Assembly (NCBI GenBank): GCA_001247695.2
Contig: LGRX02029401.1
Span: 1 to 20,184, forward strand
Origin: Cymbomonas tetramitiformis
Taxonomy: Eukaryota; Chlorophyta; Pyramimonadophyceae; Pyramimonadales; Pyramimonadaceae
Direction of reading: 5' to 3'
Length of the DNA: 20,184 bases
Under the pieces are notes generated by a model that saw only the letters and a list, made by a program, of their open reading frames with translations, made no database searches and was not told where the DNA came from. The position numbers were made by a program, and so were the translations under genes. Position 1 is the stretch's first letter. Each line of letters starts with the position of its first letter. This document shows positions 1 through 10,671 of this stretch, piece after piece.

Positions 1-1134
1 CGCGTGGTTGAGGAGCTATCCTCCCATCGCAGCCTGCTGCCTCCGCAGACCCAAGTGCAAGGAAACAATGGACGTCTTGATTAAACAACAAAAGCAGAGC
101 CAGGCAACCTGCTACCGGCGCGTGGTTGAGGAGCTATCCTCCCACCGCACCCATGCAAGCAAGCGCCGCACACCACAACTACAGATCCGACTTGCCTGCG
201 GGAACAGGGCGCGTGGTTGAGGAGCTATCCTCCCATCGCAGCCTGCTGCCTCCGCAGACCCAAGTGCAAGGAAACAAGGGACGTCTTCAATAAACAACAA
301 AAACAGAGCCAGGCAACCTGCTACCGGCGCGTGGTTGAGGAGCTATCCTCCCACCGCACCCATGCAAGCAAGCGCCGCACAACACAACTACAGATCCGAC
401 TTGCCTGCGGGAACAGGGCGCGTGGTTGAGGGGCTATCCTCCCATCGCAGCCTGCTGCCTCCGCAGACCCAAGTGCAAGGAAACAAGGGACGTCTGCAAT
501 AAACAACAAACACATAGCCAAGCAACCTGCTACCGGCGCGTGGTTGAGGAGCTATCCTCCCACCGCACCCATGCAAGCAAGCGCCGCACAACACAACTAC
601 AGCTCCGACTTGCCTGCGGGAACAGGGCGCGTGGTTGAGGAGCTATCCTCCCATCGCAGCCTGCTGCCTCCGCAGACCCAAGTGCAAGGAAACACGGGAC
701 GTCTTGATTAAACAACAAAAGCAGAGCCAGGCAACCTGCTACCGGCGCGTGGTTGAGGAGCTATCCTCCCACCGCACCCATGCAAGCAAGCGCCGCACAA
801 CACAACTACAGATCCGACTTGCCTGCGGGAACAGGGCGCGTGGTTGAGGAGCTATCCTCCCATCGCAGCCTGCTGCCTCCGCAGACCCAAGTGCAAGGAA
901 ACAAGGGACGTCTTCAAGAAACAACAAAAACAGAGCCAGGCAACCTGCTACCGGCGCGTGGTTGAGGAGCTATCCTCCCACCGCACCCATGCAAGCAAGC
1001 GCCGCACAACACAACTACAGATCCGACTTGCCTGCGGGAACAGGGCGCGTGGTTGAGGAGCTATCCTCCCATCGCAGCCTACTGCCTCCGCCGACCCAAG
1101 TGCAAGGAAACAAGGGACGTCTTGAATAAACAAC
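1..1134. repeat. 209-bp dimeric satellite array
   Basis: Five full 209-bp units start at 1, 210, 419, 628 and 837. A sixth starts at 1046 and loses similarity near 1134. The left end is cut by the window. Each unit is a dimer of a 118-bp and a 91-bp part, and both parts begin with the same core, cgcgtggttgaggagctatc, followed by ctccca. The core contains a small hairpin (gagga-gcta-tcctc). Units differ by scattered substitutions such as tcttgatta versus tcttcaata. Both strands carry short open frames of about 60-70 codons repeated at the 209-bp period. They come from the repeat and I do not call them genes. Confidence 0.95.
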
Positions 1135-1640
1135 ACCCCAAAACTGCGAGGGCGGGTACACTTACTCTGTTGGGGCGGGGGCACACTCCACTTCACTGGA
1201 ACTAGGTCAAAAAGGTGAATCCCAGGGGACGACCCTCACCTCAGGCTGCTCTGCCTCCGCCGCGGATGGGTCTTCTCCGCCGCCTTCAACTGCTGCTCCG
1301 GCTGCCTCTGCGGCGCCGGGTTCCTTGTTCAAGTCAACCAAACCGGGTTGACCTTGTTGTTGATTACCCCCAGTTGGGGGTCTCGCTCTCGGTCGCTTCG
1401 CACCGCGACCTCCGAGCCGCTCAGCAGGACCCTGAAACACCACACCAATAAATTAGTCTTCCTTTCCGAACAGTCCTGCGCCAACCATAACCATTACCAG
1501 ACCTATGCAGCCGAGGCTCCACAAATTACGCAGTTTTCCGATGAACAGAAACCGCACCGCTGGCGAGTCACCCTTGTACTCAACGGCACTCTGCCTTAAC
1601 AACTCCCCACGAGCGAGTTGCCGACGGGGCGCAGAAGACA
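1135..1640. other. GC-rich non-repetitive stretch, no confident gene
   Basis: This segment follows the broken edge of the 209-bp array. The minus strand is open from 1443 to 1207 (78 codons) and reads as an Ala/Gly/Glu-rich peptide with a basic KRPRARP patch and a DLNKEP hexamer, ending in a stop. The plus strand is also open over much of the same interval, so openness is weak evidence of coding. It could be a terminal exon of an unknown protein or chance in GC-rich DNA. I favour no call. Confidence 0.3.
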
Positions 1641-1903
1641 TTGTCAAAATTTTAACGGACGGATAATAATTCTAATAGTTAGTTGCGGCTTCAAGATAGA
1701 AGCCTTCAACCACTTTTCAACTTTTTATTTGAAATAGCTCCTCCTACCTATTTTGTATTCCTAGTATTCCTATTACTACGGTGCACGCCTACCACCTGCC
1801 TGCTTCTATAAATATTCAGGTCACGCTCTATCTCTGACAGCATTCGAAATACGCGCTGTAATTAACCCGATTATAAAAACAACTCGAGCCCTTCGTGTTT
1901 TCT

Positions 1904-1961
1904 GATTGGCCTACGCGTTCACGCGACCTTGCGAGCCATGTCGCTTCGACGTATATAAAAC
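1904..1961 (+). promoter_or_regulatory. CCAAT/TATA promoter-like cluster
   Basis: An inverted CCAAT box (GATTGG) at 1904-1909 lies about 45 bp upstream of a good TATA box (gtatataaaa, 1951-1960), with a C/T-rich stretch about 25-30 bp further on where transcription could start. The spacing is typical of a RNA polymerase II core promoter on the plus strand. No convincing open frame follows, so it might serve a non-coding transcript or be a retroelement LTR promoter. AT-rich eukaryotic DNA also yields such matches by chance. Confidence 0.3.
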
Positions 1962-2100
1962 TGAATGCTGCCTCACTTCACGACCCTCGTCGGTTTATAA
2001 GTATTTTACTCCCCTTCAGTCCCTCACAAGCGTCCTGATCACTGATCCCAGTGACTTGCTTGCGGTTTCGGTCTCGTGCGTCGTCCTCGTGACCTCTTGA

Positions 2101-3053
2101 ATGAGCCCCGGGGCATTCTGAAGCCGGCTCGATGACCCTGCCAGTCATTTTCTGCCAGTCGGATATAAATCAAGCGAAGGTAAGGAAACATAACCAAAAG
2201 TACGCATTAATAACCAAAGGTAACCAGAAGTAAGGGTAAACATATTCCTAGTGTTGGGATCCCGGTGTTGTTGTTGGTGTGAACGACGACATGGTAGTCC
2301 TTCCAGTCCGTTGGAGTTGGTGAAGGTGACGATGTTGCGCAAGTCGTTCTCGTAGGGTTGGAGATGAAGAATTTTGTTAAGTTTTCCTAATTTTCAAAAA
2401 AGTTGGCCAGCGCTTCCGCGGCAAATGCTCGTAATGTACCTAAAATCTAAGGCGTCCCTCAATTTTTGGCAGAGCAATGCGATAATTAACGGTCGCTTTT
2501 GAACATTGAAGTTAGAAAGGCCGAGAGGGCAATCGTAAAAGAATTCCCAATCATTGAAGGTAAAGCAATGTAATTTAACCGCCGGCCCGACCTGCGGAGT
2601 GTTAGCTCAAACGCAAAAGGCAATCATCAAATAATTTCGCCGACTGCCAGTTTAAAACGCGTTTGGCGGCTAATTTGAAATCCGGAGTGTGATCAGAAAT
2701 TGCAGTGGTGCGTCGTGGTCAAACATAACCTAATAGATAGTTTGAAACACATACAGGGTATAATATTCTGTATATCGGTGTTCTAATACTATCGCTATAC
2801 GCAAAAATATGAGGCTGGAACGGGTGATATATGTCTGTAAAAGATATAACATATGAGAGTAAGAGAGTCTAAGTAGCTTATGCTACGTGCGCTGTGTAAA
2901 GCTGTACGAGTACGGCTACGGTAATGCTCGAATACTCTAACACGTGGCTCGCGGTCTCTATCGCTGTGACTCGCGGTCTCGAGCCGAATAATGCAGTCAT
3001 CTGTCACATGCATCGAGGAATGTCATACAGGGGGCAGTACTGGATATCTAGTC
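2101..3053. other. No gene recognised
   Basis: This is moderately AT-rich sequence without a convincing reading frame or tandem array. A short run near 2176-2236 repeats variants of 'aaccaaa(a/g)gta', and the phrase gctcgcggtctc (with one variant) occurs twice around 2947-2981. I see no RNA gene here. Confidence 0.5.
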
Positions 3054-3059
3054 CCCCGT

Positions 3060-3640
3060 GAGTAACCGGTAACCTCGCACACTTAAGGTTACCGACTCGG
3101 CAACCCGACGTACGCACGTCGATCGAAGACCGCCGTGCGGTTCTCAGCCGCCGATCACGAATCGTGAGATGCCTCGTCGGAATACCGAAGCGAGACGAGT
3201 CCGACCGGTATCGAACCTTGTTTCTGAGCACGGGGGCATCTCTTGACGATCGTTTCTTTTCCTCGGATTTTCCAAGGGTCGACATGCTCAGGAGCCACTT
3301 TCGGTAAAAATCCGGTAACCGGTAACCTCACGCACTTAAGGTTACCGACTCGGTAACCCGACGTACGCACGTCGATCGAAGACCGCCGTGCTCCTCAGGC
3401 GCTCTTGTTTTTGGCACGGGGGCCCCTTTGGACTAGAAGATTCCTTTCATCGGATTTTCCCAAGGGTCCGACGTGCTCGAGCCAATTTCGGTAAAATCCG
3501 GTAACCGGTAACCTCGCACACTTAAGGTTACCGAATCCGTAACCCGACGTACGCACGTCGATCGAAGACCGCCGTGCGCTTCTCAGCCGTCGATCACGAA
3601 TGAGATGCCTCGTCGAAACCTGTACACAAAAGTGTGACCA
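3060..3640. repeat. Diverged three-copy repeat, 'ccggtaacc...' family
   Basis: Three copies begin near 3066, 3319 and 3505, each opening with ccggtaacctc and then cacttaaggttaccga, followed by aacccgacgtacgcacgtcg and atcgaagaccgccgtgc. Copies 1 and 3 also share ttctcagccg(c/t)cgatcacgaat and gagatgcctcgtcg, which copy 2 lacks. Copies 1 and 2 share a gcacggggg...cggattttcc...aagggt segment. Spacing is unequal (about 253 and 186 bp), so internal deletions or mosaic exchange have occurred. The minus-strand open frames here (3004-3285, 3155-3370, 3395-3712) repeat the same peptide and look like by-products. Confidence 0.8.
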
Positions 3641-3766
3641 CGACCACGACCACGACGACACATTAAACGCCGCACGGGCCCTCCGTCGGAGACGGGAGGG
3701 TATAAAGGGCAATTTCAGAGGACTTTTACGTCTTACAGATTACGAATTATTTTTTTCACGATTCAC

Positions 3767-3850
3767 GAGTTAAGGGCAGTTCTGTCACAAAGATTCGGGA
3801 CACGCGATTCCGAGTTAAGGATAGTTCTGTCATAAAGATTCGGGAATCTA
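3767..3850. repeat. Two-copy 45-bp direct repeat
   Basis: The string gagttaagg(gc/at)agttctgtca(c/t)aaagattcggga occurs at 3767 and again at 3812, exactly 45 bp apart, with three differences. It follows the ccggtaacc repeat family and could be part of the same degraded element. Confidence 0.75.
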
Positions 3851-4650
3851 TGAGCGTAACTCGTAAACCGTAACCCAGGATTGTCACTATGACTGTTGTC
3901 CCCAGATTTTCACAAATGTCCCCAATTGTCACTCTTGCTGGTAGATTTTGCCAAGATTCTGTCCGTTACTTTCCGTCACTTATATGTTCCTCATATATTG
4001 ATATGATGGCAGCTTTAAATAGCAATGACAATTGTGGACAAGTGAGAACGAGGCGAGCAGGCGAAACGCGGACAGCAAAATCCCTGAGGCCCGTCGTTGT
4101 ATCTGGTTTGGGAATTTTGTCGCGATGTCGGCATGTCGCGTGCCGTGTCGGATGTCGCTGTCGCGTGACCAGTTACAACGATGAAATTTTTAAGGAAAAC
4201 CGGCATCGCGACCGACATTCACCGTCTACGTGGCGTACATCGTGTCATCGTTAGCAATTGATTCCCGTTTAAACGCAAGGTCAACTTCAGGCGGCTTGTT
4301 TTCTGAAGGCAAGGGGACTGCGTGGCAGGTGTTTTTTTTCCCGTTGAATTGACGGGAAGTGTATTTCGTATTTTCAGCCGCCAGTTTCAGCTTCGGGTAA
4401 GTCGCTGGCATCCGGTCCACTACGATGCCTTTAGATATCAACGCTGTAATTAAGGGCTCGACTGCTCTTTGGAACAAGATCGCGGTCCCTTATGATAATG
4501 CCATGACTTGCATTTCACAGACCCTGAAATATTTTTCTTCATTTCTTTCAAGCTTTTTGAGAAGGGGGGTGGCACCGATAGGTGGGACCCTAACCAGCTT
4601 CTGCTGAAAGCAAAGGAAGAAGGATTATCAAAGTACACCAAAGGGAATAT
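3851..4650. other. No gene recognised
   Basis: The plus strand is open at 3889-4254 and 4425-4607, and the minus strand at 4226-4477 and 4450-4641. None of these peptides resembles a family I know. The stretch 4117-4170 is low-complexity, built from repeated tgtcg/gtcgcg words, which inflates open frames. A C-rich pyrimidine run with an AG (cttctttcctttgctttcag on the minus strand, near 4601-4620) could be a splice acceptor but has no supported exon after it. Confidence 0.4.
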
Positions 4651-4753
4651 GAATACAAAAAGATAACAAGTGCACGAAATAAAATAAAAAGATACATATT
4701 ACCACGAATCAAGCCACTCAAGGATCTTATTACTCTTAGCTTTAGTCTTGATG

Positions 4754-4990
4754 TCAGCGAGGATCCATATCAGGATCTTTCACTAGAGTTTGTGCTAGCT
4801 TGACATTGTCTTGTTGCTTTGTGAAAAGAAGAGTTTGCTCCCGCTGAGCTTCAGCAATTGTCCTAGCACTTGCCTCTCGTAATTCTTGTTCCTCGCGTTG
4901 CCTTTGCAACGTGAGTAGTGTGGATTGTTGCTCACAAGCCGTGGTGAAAGCAAGATCCACGGCGTTGGCTTGAGTAGGGGGAGGGAGCTT
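4754..4990 (-). pseudogene. Coiled-coil C-terminal fragment, unknown protein
   Basis: The minus strand encodes a Gln/Glu/Arg-rich helical segment (LQRQREEQELREASARTI and onward) ending DPDMDPR-stop at 4754. Heptad-like spacing of Leu/Ala and high charge suggest a coiled coil. Just upstream (about 5058-4990) a different frame encodes an acidic Gly/Ser linker (NEALDDAVGGESSIGGDDNS). The two join naturally only if the frame changes near the homopolymer run aaaaaacc/ctccccct around 4975-5005. I read it as the tail of the neighbouring 5054-5579 gene, decayed or mis-sequenced. Family unknown. No promoter or poly(A) site is clear. Confidence 0.4.
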
Positions 4991-5053
4991 GGTTTTTTCG
5001 AGTTATCATCACCTCCAATGGAAGACTCCCCACCGACAGCATCGTCTAAAGCT

Positions 5054-5579
5054 TCATTTAACTATCTTACTAGTGTAGCCATTCGCCTCTACTACTAGCC
5101 ACCAATAGTAGACGCCAACATCACAAGGCTTCCCTGTAAGGGAGTTCATGTATAGCCATCGCTCGCGCTCGTTCTCCCCACTTTTGTTGTAGTTAGCTTT
5201 CAAAATAGTCAGCAATGGACGAACGTTGTCGTAGATAGACTTTAAAGTTGCAGCTGGGCGTGTGTGCACAAGGGTGTTGGGGTTAATGTTAGAAAAGTGT
5301 ATCTGGAAGTATGCACCCTACCTGAGGTGCCTCAGTCAGACCAGTCCTTATGACAGCCAGTGCAACTAGCCACGCAGGATAATCGCTTTCCCCTAGATAG
5401 TATGAGTTGGTAATGCTGCTCAGTGTATCCGCCTTAGAAGGGCTAGATAGTCCTTTGTTGACTCTCGTAGATGCACGCCATGGGTTTTTCATAAATGCTC
5501 GTTCGTTCTTTCTTTCTAATTTCGAAATGCTCTTCATATAAAGCAGCTCAGAGGCAAACAAAGTTGATGCACAAGCTGC
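5054..5579 (-). CDS. Unrecognised protein, two candidate exons
   Basis: The minus strand is open from 5579 to 5289 (it includes FMKNPWRASTRVNKGL and ITNSYYLGESDYPAWLV) and, in another frame, from 5269 to 5054 (ERERWLYMNSLTGKPCDVGV then YYWWLVVEANGY). Both peptides look protein-like, with buried aromatics rather than low complexity. A candidate intron links them: donor CAG|GTAGGG at 5322/5321, branch-like TTCTAAC near 5290-5296, and acceptor AAAG| at 5240, which keeps the frame (82 nt). A closer acceptor at 5254 fits the consensus better but breaks the frame. No ATG start is evident, so exons may lie upstream. I recognise no family. With the coiled-coil fragment next door it may be one degraded gene. 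Confidence 0.35.
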
Positions 5580-5922
5580 TTACTCCTAAGGCAATGTTAC
5601 CGGTTATGTTACAATGGCCCCTGTCTACAGTGATCAGCTTGATGGCAAGGATGACGAACACGGTGGTGCTTATATTTCTTCTTGGAGCTGTACCTTTTGG
5701 AACAAGCATACGAGTAAACGAAACATCCGAGTTCCGCAAGTGCTTGCTGACTCCCCCATCTTGCACTCAACTGTGAGTCACTTCCTAATACATGCGTGAC
5801 TCATACATGGCGTACAAAATCTTGCACCGTGATCAAAATGTGCTATATGTTTGTATAGAGCCCCACGTTGCATACCAAATGCACCTAATAAACATGAAAA
5901 TGTAACTGGGCCATACACTACT
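5580..5922. other. No gene recognised; left flank of satellite
   Basis: Both strands are open across about 5548-5776. The plus frame has a hydrophobic stretch (TNTVVLIFLLGAVPFG), and the minus complement is equally open. Nothing distinguishes a coding strand and no family is recognised. Similarity to the satellite begins abruptly near 5920. Confidence 0.35.
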
Positions 5923-8910
5923 TGTGAGTACCCTTGGGGAAGATGGGGCACGCATGTGCCTGGCGGTGGTGTGTGCAAGGCGAGCCGGGCGCCGCATCAA
6001 TGAATACGCCAATGACTCGCCGCTTGTTTGCTCATGGATATCGCATGGTGTGCGGCGTGATGGGCACATGATGAGGATTGGGTATGCGGGAGGGTGACGT
6101 CCTTGCATATGGCAGGGGCCTTAACACAACAGCATCACCGGCCCTCTCCCCACCGAGCTCGGCCTCCTCACCTCCCTTCAAGACTTGTGAGTACCCTTGG
6201 GGAAGATGGGGCACGCATGTGTGTGGCGGTGGTATGTGCAAGGCGAGCCGGGGCGCCGCATCAATGAATGCGCCGATGGCTCGCCACTTATTTACGCACG
6301 GATATCGCATGGTGTGCGGCGTGATGGGCACATGATGAGGATTGGGTATGCGGGAGGGTGCCGTCCTTGCATAAGGCAGGCGGCTTTACGACAACAGCAT
6401 CACCGGCCCTCTCCCCACCGAGCTCGGCCTCCTCACCTCCCTTCAAAACTACTTGTGAGTACCCTTGGGGAGATGGGGCACGCATGTGTGTGGCGGTGGT
6501 ATGTGCAAGGCGAGCCGGGGCGCCGCATCAATGGATGCGCCGATGGCTCGCCGCTTGTTTGCTCATGGATACCGGATGGCGTGCGGCGTGATGGGCACAT
6601 GATGAGGATTGGGTATGCGGGAGGGTGCCGTCCTTGCATATGGCAGGGGCCTTAACACAACAGCATCACCGGCCCTCTCCCCACCGAGCTCGGCCTCCTC
6701 ACCTCCCTTCAAGACTTGTGAGTACCCTTGGGGAAGATGGGGCACGCATGTGTGTGGCGGTGGTATGTGCAAGGCGAGCCGGGGCGCCGCATCAATGAAT
6801 GCGCCGATGGCTCGCCACTTATTTACGCACGGATATCGCATGGTGTGCGGCGTGATGGGCACATGATGAGGATTGGGTATGCGGGAGGGTGCCGTCCTTG
6901 CATATGGCAGGCGGCTTTACGACAACAGCATCACCGGCCCTCTCCCCACCGAGCTCGGCCTCCTCACCTCCCTTCAAAACTACTTGTGAGTACCCTTGGG
7001 GAGATGGGGCACGCATGTGTGTGGCGGTGGTATGTGCAAGGCGAGCCGGGGCGCCGCATCAATGGATGCGCCGATGGCTCGCCGCTTGTTTGCTCATGGA
7101 TACCGGATGGCGTGCGGCGTGATGGGCACATGATGAGGATTGGGTATGCGGGAGGGTGCCGTCCTTGCATAAGGCAGGCGGCTTTACAACAATAGCATCA
7201 CCGGCCCTCTCCCCACCGAGCTCGGCCTCCTCACCTCCCTTCAAAACTACTTGTGAGTACCCTTGGGGAGATGGGGCACGCATGTGTGTGGCGGTGGTAT
7301 GTGCAAGGCGAGCCGGGGCGCCGCATCAATGTATGCGCCGATGGCTCGCCGCTTGTTTGCTCACGGATATCGCATGGTGTGCGGCGTGATGGGCACATGA
7401 TGAGGATTGGGTATGCGGGAGGGTGCCGTCCTTGTATATGGCAGGGTGCTTTACGACAACAGCATCACCGGCCCTCTCCCCACCGAGCTCGGCCTCCTCA
7501 CCTCCCTTGGGGGGTACGTGTGAGTACCCTTGGGGAGATGGGGCACGCATGTGTGTGGCGGTGGTATGTGCAAGGCGTGCCGGGCGCCGCATCAATGAAT
7601 GAGTCAATGGCTTGCCGCTCGTTTGCTCACGGATATCGCATGGTGTGCGGCGTGATGGGCACATGATGAGGATTGGGTATGCGGGAGGGTGCCGTCCTTG
7701 TATATGGCAGGCGGCTTTACGACAACAGCATCACCGGCCCTCTCCCCACCGAGCTCGGCCTCCTCACCTCCCTTCAAGACTTGTGAGTACCCTTGGGGAA
7801 GATGGGGCACGCATGTGTGTGGCGGTGGTATGTGCAAGGCGAGCCGGGGCGCCGCATCAATGAATGCGCCAATGGCTTGCCGTTTGTTTGCTCACGGATA
7901 TCGGATGGTGCGCGGCGTGATGGGCACATGATGAGGATTGGGTATGCGGGAGGGTGCCGTCCTTGCATTTGGCAGGCGGCTTTACGACAACAGCATCACC
8001 GGCCCTCTCCCCACCGAGCTCGGCCTCCTCACCTCCCTTCAAAACTACTTGTGAGTACCCTTGGGGAGATGGGGCACGCATGTGTGTGGCGGTGGTATGT
8101 GCAAGGCGAGCCGGGGCGCCGCATCAATGAATGCGCCGATGGCTCGCCGCTTGTTTGCTCACGGATATCGCATGGTGTGCGGCGTGATGGGCACATGATG
8201 AGGATTGGGTATGCGGGAGGGTGCCGTCCTTGCATTTGGCAGGGGCCTTAACGACAACAGCATCACCGGCCCTCTCCCCACCGAGCTCGGCCTCCTCACC
8301 TCCCTTCAAAACTACTTGTGAGTACCCTTGGGGAGATGGGGCACGCATGTGTGTGGCGGTGGTATGTGCAAGGCGAGCCGGGGCGCCGCATCAATGAATG
8401 CGCCGATGGCTCGCCGCTTGTTTGCTCACGGATATCGCATGGTGTGCGGCGTGATGGGCACATGATGAGGATTGGGTATGCGGGAGGGTGCCGTCCTTGC
8501 ATTTGGCAGGGGCCTTAACGACAACAGCATTACCGGCCCTCTCCCCACCGAGCTCGGCCTCCTCACCTCCCTTCAAAACTACTTGTGAGTACCCTTGGTG
8601 AGATGGGGCACGCATGTGTGTGGCGGTGGTATGTGCAAGGCGAGCCGGGGCGCCGCATCAATGAATGCGCCGATGGCTCGACGGTTGTTTGCTCATGGAT
8701 ATCGCATGGTGTGCGGCGTGATGGGCACATGATGAGGATTGGGTATGCGGGAGGGTGCCGTCCTTGCATTTGGCAGGGGCCTTAACGACAACAGCATTAC
8801 CGGCCCTCTCCCCACCGAGCTCGGCCTCCTCACCTCCCTTCATGACTACTTGTGAGTACCCTTGGTGAGATGGGGCACGCATGTGTGTGGCGGTGGTATG
8901 TGCAAGGCGA
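5923..8910. repeat. 263/267/268-bp satellite array with 531-bp dimers
   Basis: The landmark tgtgagtacccttgg occurs at 5923, 6186, 6454, 6717, 6985, 7252, 7519, 7782, 8050, 8317, 8584 and 8851. The spacings are 263, 268, 263, 268, 267, 267, 263, 268, 267, 267 and 267. The last unit is cut at about 8910. The length difference comes mainly from the junction: ttcaagacttgtgag in short units and ttcaaaactacttgtgag in long ones. Units 6186-6716 and 6717-7247 form near-identical 531-bp dimers, so both single units and dimers have been amplified. One unit (about 7502-7518) carries a private ttggggggtacgtg junction. Open frames up to 155 codons on both strands recur with the period and are treated as by-products. 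Confidence 0.95.
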
Positions 8911-9447
8911 GACCAGGCGGCAGGTGAGAACCTGGATAATCTATCCAACCGAGCAGTGGCTCTAGCCTCGGTACGACCAGGCAACAGGTGGAAATCTGTA
9001 TAATCCATTTCATGAGAGCATTGGCTCTGGGCCTGGCACGACCGGGCAGCAGTTGGAGATCTGGGTAAAAGCTCTACGCATTCCGAGGAGGCGGTAAGGG
9101 TTTAAAACCTTTCCTCCGGGCCGGCATCCCGAGAACTGTCAGGTAATTGGCAAACCTATTGTCATCACCTGTAAGTGTACCGTGTTGGAAGGTTTGAAAC
9201 CTTGAGCGTGGTAATGGATGTGAGATCTCGAGCCTTGGGGGAGCCTGGTAGTGCAGATGGCAGACCGGTGAGAGGCCGACCCTTGTGCTTAAGAGGTTGA
9301 TCTCCTTATTGCGGTGTGTCATGGGAAGTGTAATGTCATCCCAGACAACAGGCGGCTGAGACCTGTATAATCATCCTGAGCAACAGTAGAAGATCTGTAT
9401 AAAAACTTTACTGGTCCGACGTGGTCAGCGTGGACGTGACCTTCCCT
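8911..9447. repeat. Degenerate ~65-bp repeats, unknown element
   Basis: After the satellite breaks at gcaaggcgag, a phrase of the form gacca(g)g(c)ggcaggtg...aacctggataatc recurs near 8911, 8974, 9039 and, more diverged, 9341 and 9380. Variants of 'caRcaggtggaaatctgtataatc' are shared. Between them, 9080-9340 is unique and includes a ggtttaaaacctttcc/gaaggtttgaaacctt near-inverted pair around 9108-9204. The layout resembles the untranslated end of a retroelement, but I cannot assign a family and see no coding remnant. Confidence 0.5.
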
Positions 9448-9516
9448 AAGGGGGGGGGAGTTGTGCTAGGAAGCAAGCACAAGAGCAAGAAAAATGGCTA
9501 AGTACAAAACGCAAGA

Positions 9517-9598
9517 GTACTCAGTACGGAGTACAGTAGGACCGATCAGAATGATGTTGATGTGAGGTGCCTAGCCTGTTGTACGGAGTACTCAGTAC
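9517..9598. repeat. GTAC-rich palindromic motif pair
   Basis: gtactcagtacggagtac at 9517-9534 and gtacggagtactcagtac at 9581-9598 are built from the same three pieces (gtac, ctcagtac, ggagtac) in swapped order. Each contains overlapping self-complementary gagtactc/gtac blocks. They lie just inside the left G-rich end and may be element-internal repeats. Confidence 0.6.
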
Positions 9599-9942
9599 AG
9601 TTGAGTTATGGAAAGAGTTCATGAATGTATAAGAACTCGAAGTGTAACCAGTTTCGGAGATGAGAACTGAACTGAAAAGTGTAACATAAAAGTAAGAAAC
9701 TGTAACCGCTGTATATTGTGTAATGAAAGCATACACTGAAAGCAAAAGCATACTAGGAAGAATTACGAAACCGAATTCCGAATAGTGGACCAATCGAAAC
9801 CATACCTCGTGCGGTCGTTTAATAAGTAGATATAAGATAAGTCCGAAACCGTAAAGAAGAGGAAAAGTAAGGGTGTAGACTCCCACACATTTGCATTCGG
9901 TCTTGGAACCATCTGTGCAGTACATGACCACCAAGCAAAGTT

Positions 9943-10194
9943 ATGTTTATGACGCTAGTAAAACAGGAGTATCAACGAAGAGAAAGAGGGATATATAGTG
10001 TTCGACCCATCCTGGGAAAGCTGCATAAGCTGATGGTGGCAATCCTGCGATCACAAGGACATGGACAATCTGTGGAGGATCCGAGACAATCATATAAGCA
10101 TGAATTGGACTCGTTTAGTACGCGATTTCGACGCGAGATTGGTCCGATCGGAAAGGAAATCGTGGAGGGTGTGGACGATACGCAAGCTTGCAAG
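9943..10194 (+). CDS. Possible upstream exon, unknown protein
   Basis: An ATG-started frame reads MFMTLVKQEYQRRERGIYSV and continues to about residue 84, where it meets a strong donor, AAG|GTATGTG at 10194/10195. A phase-compatible acceptor (ACAG| at 10707) lies at the start of the 10672-11241 frame, giving a 513-nt intron. No protein family is recognised, and the minus strand is also open here (9972-10319), so this is only a suggestion. If the intron is real, the two pieces form one gene inside the AT-rich island. Confidence 0.2.
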
Positions 10195-10553
10195 GTATGT
10201 GCATACATGTGACAAGTAAATAACGTAATACATATAAATAATATTATGAAGCTATACGCATGTGAGTGACGGCAGCGCGGTGTTGTTGTGATCACGAAAT
10301 GTGTGCGCCGGCATTTCATATTACATGCAGATTAGTAAAAAAAGCACTATATACTGAGATTATCATGGATGCTGTGTCGATGCCGATTGTGTGGAACTTA
10401 TCTACGTATGTAATGTGTGGCATGTAAATGAGATGGTTGGATGAGAATCGATGTTTGTATGCAACGCGTTATCATTTGTTTTGCTTGGCAATAGTGATGT
10501 GATGGTCATTGATTTAATATAATTGAGGTATATAGGTATACCAAATAGGTCAC

Positions 10554-10612
10554 CATATACACATATAACATATATGATATATATATATATATATATATAC
10601 ATATCATATATA
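10554..10612. repeat. AT microsatellite with flanking inverted repeat
   Basis: A pure (at)n tract sits between tacacatataacatatatgat and catatcatatatatta. The flanks are near-complementary, so the whole segment can fold into one long hairpin or cruciform. Confidence 0.85.
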
Positions 10613-10671
10613 TTAGGTATTCAACAATTAGTGAATACCTTCTCAGAAGATACTGCATTTTATATCAATAA

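Noticed and set aside
1207..1443. DLNKEP as a plant EAR repression motif
   Set aside because: A hexamer in a short Ala/Gly-rich open frame is too little; the complementary strand is equally open and nothing else indicates a plant transcription factor.
5923..8910. Many 65-155-codon open frames on both strands of the satellite
   Set aside because: They recur with the repeat period in several frames on both strands and are broken at unit-length changes of 263 versus 268 bp, which are not multiples of three.
9521..9934. 137-codon minus-strand frame with hydrophobic stretches
   Set aside because: It runs into GTAC-palindromic repeats, lacks a recognisable family and is AT-rich by composition, so hydrophobic codons are expected.
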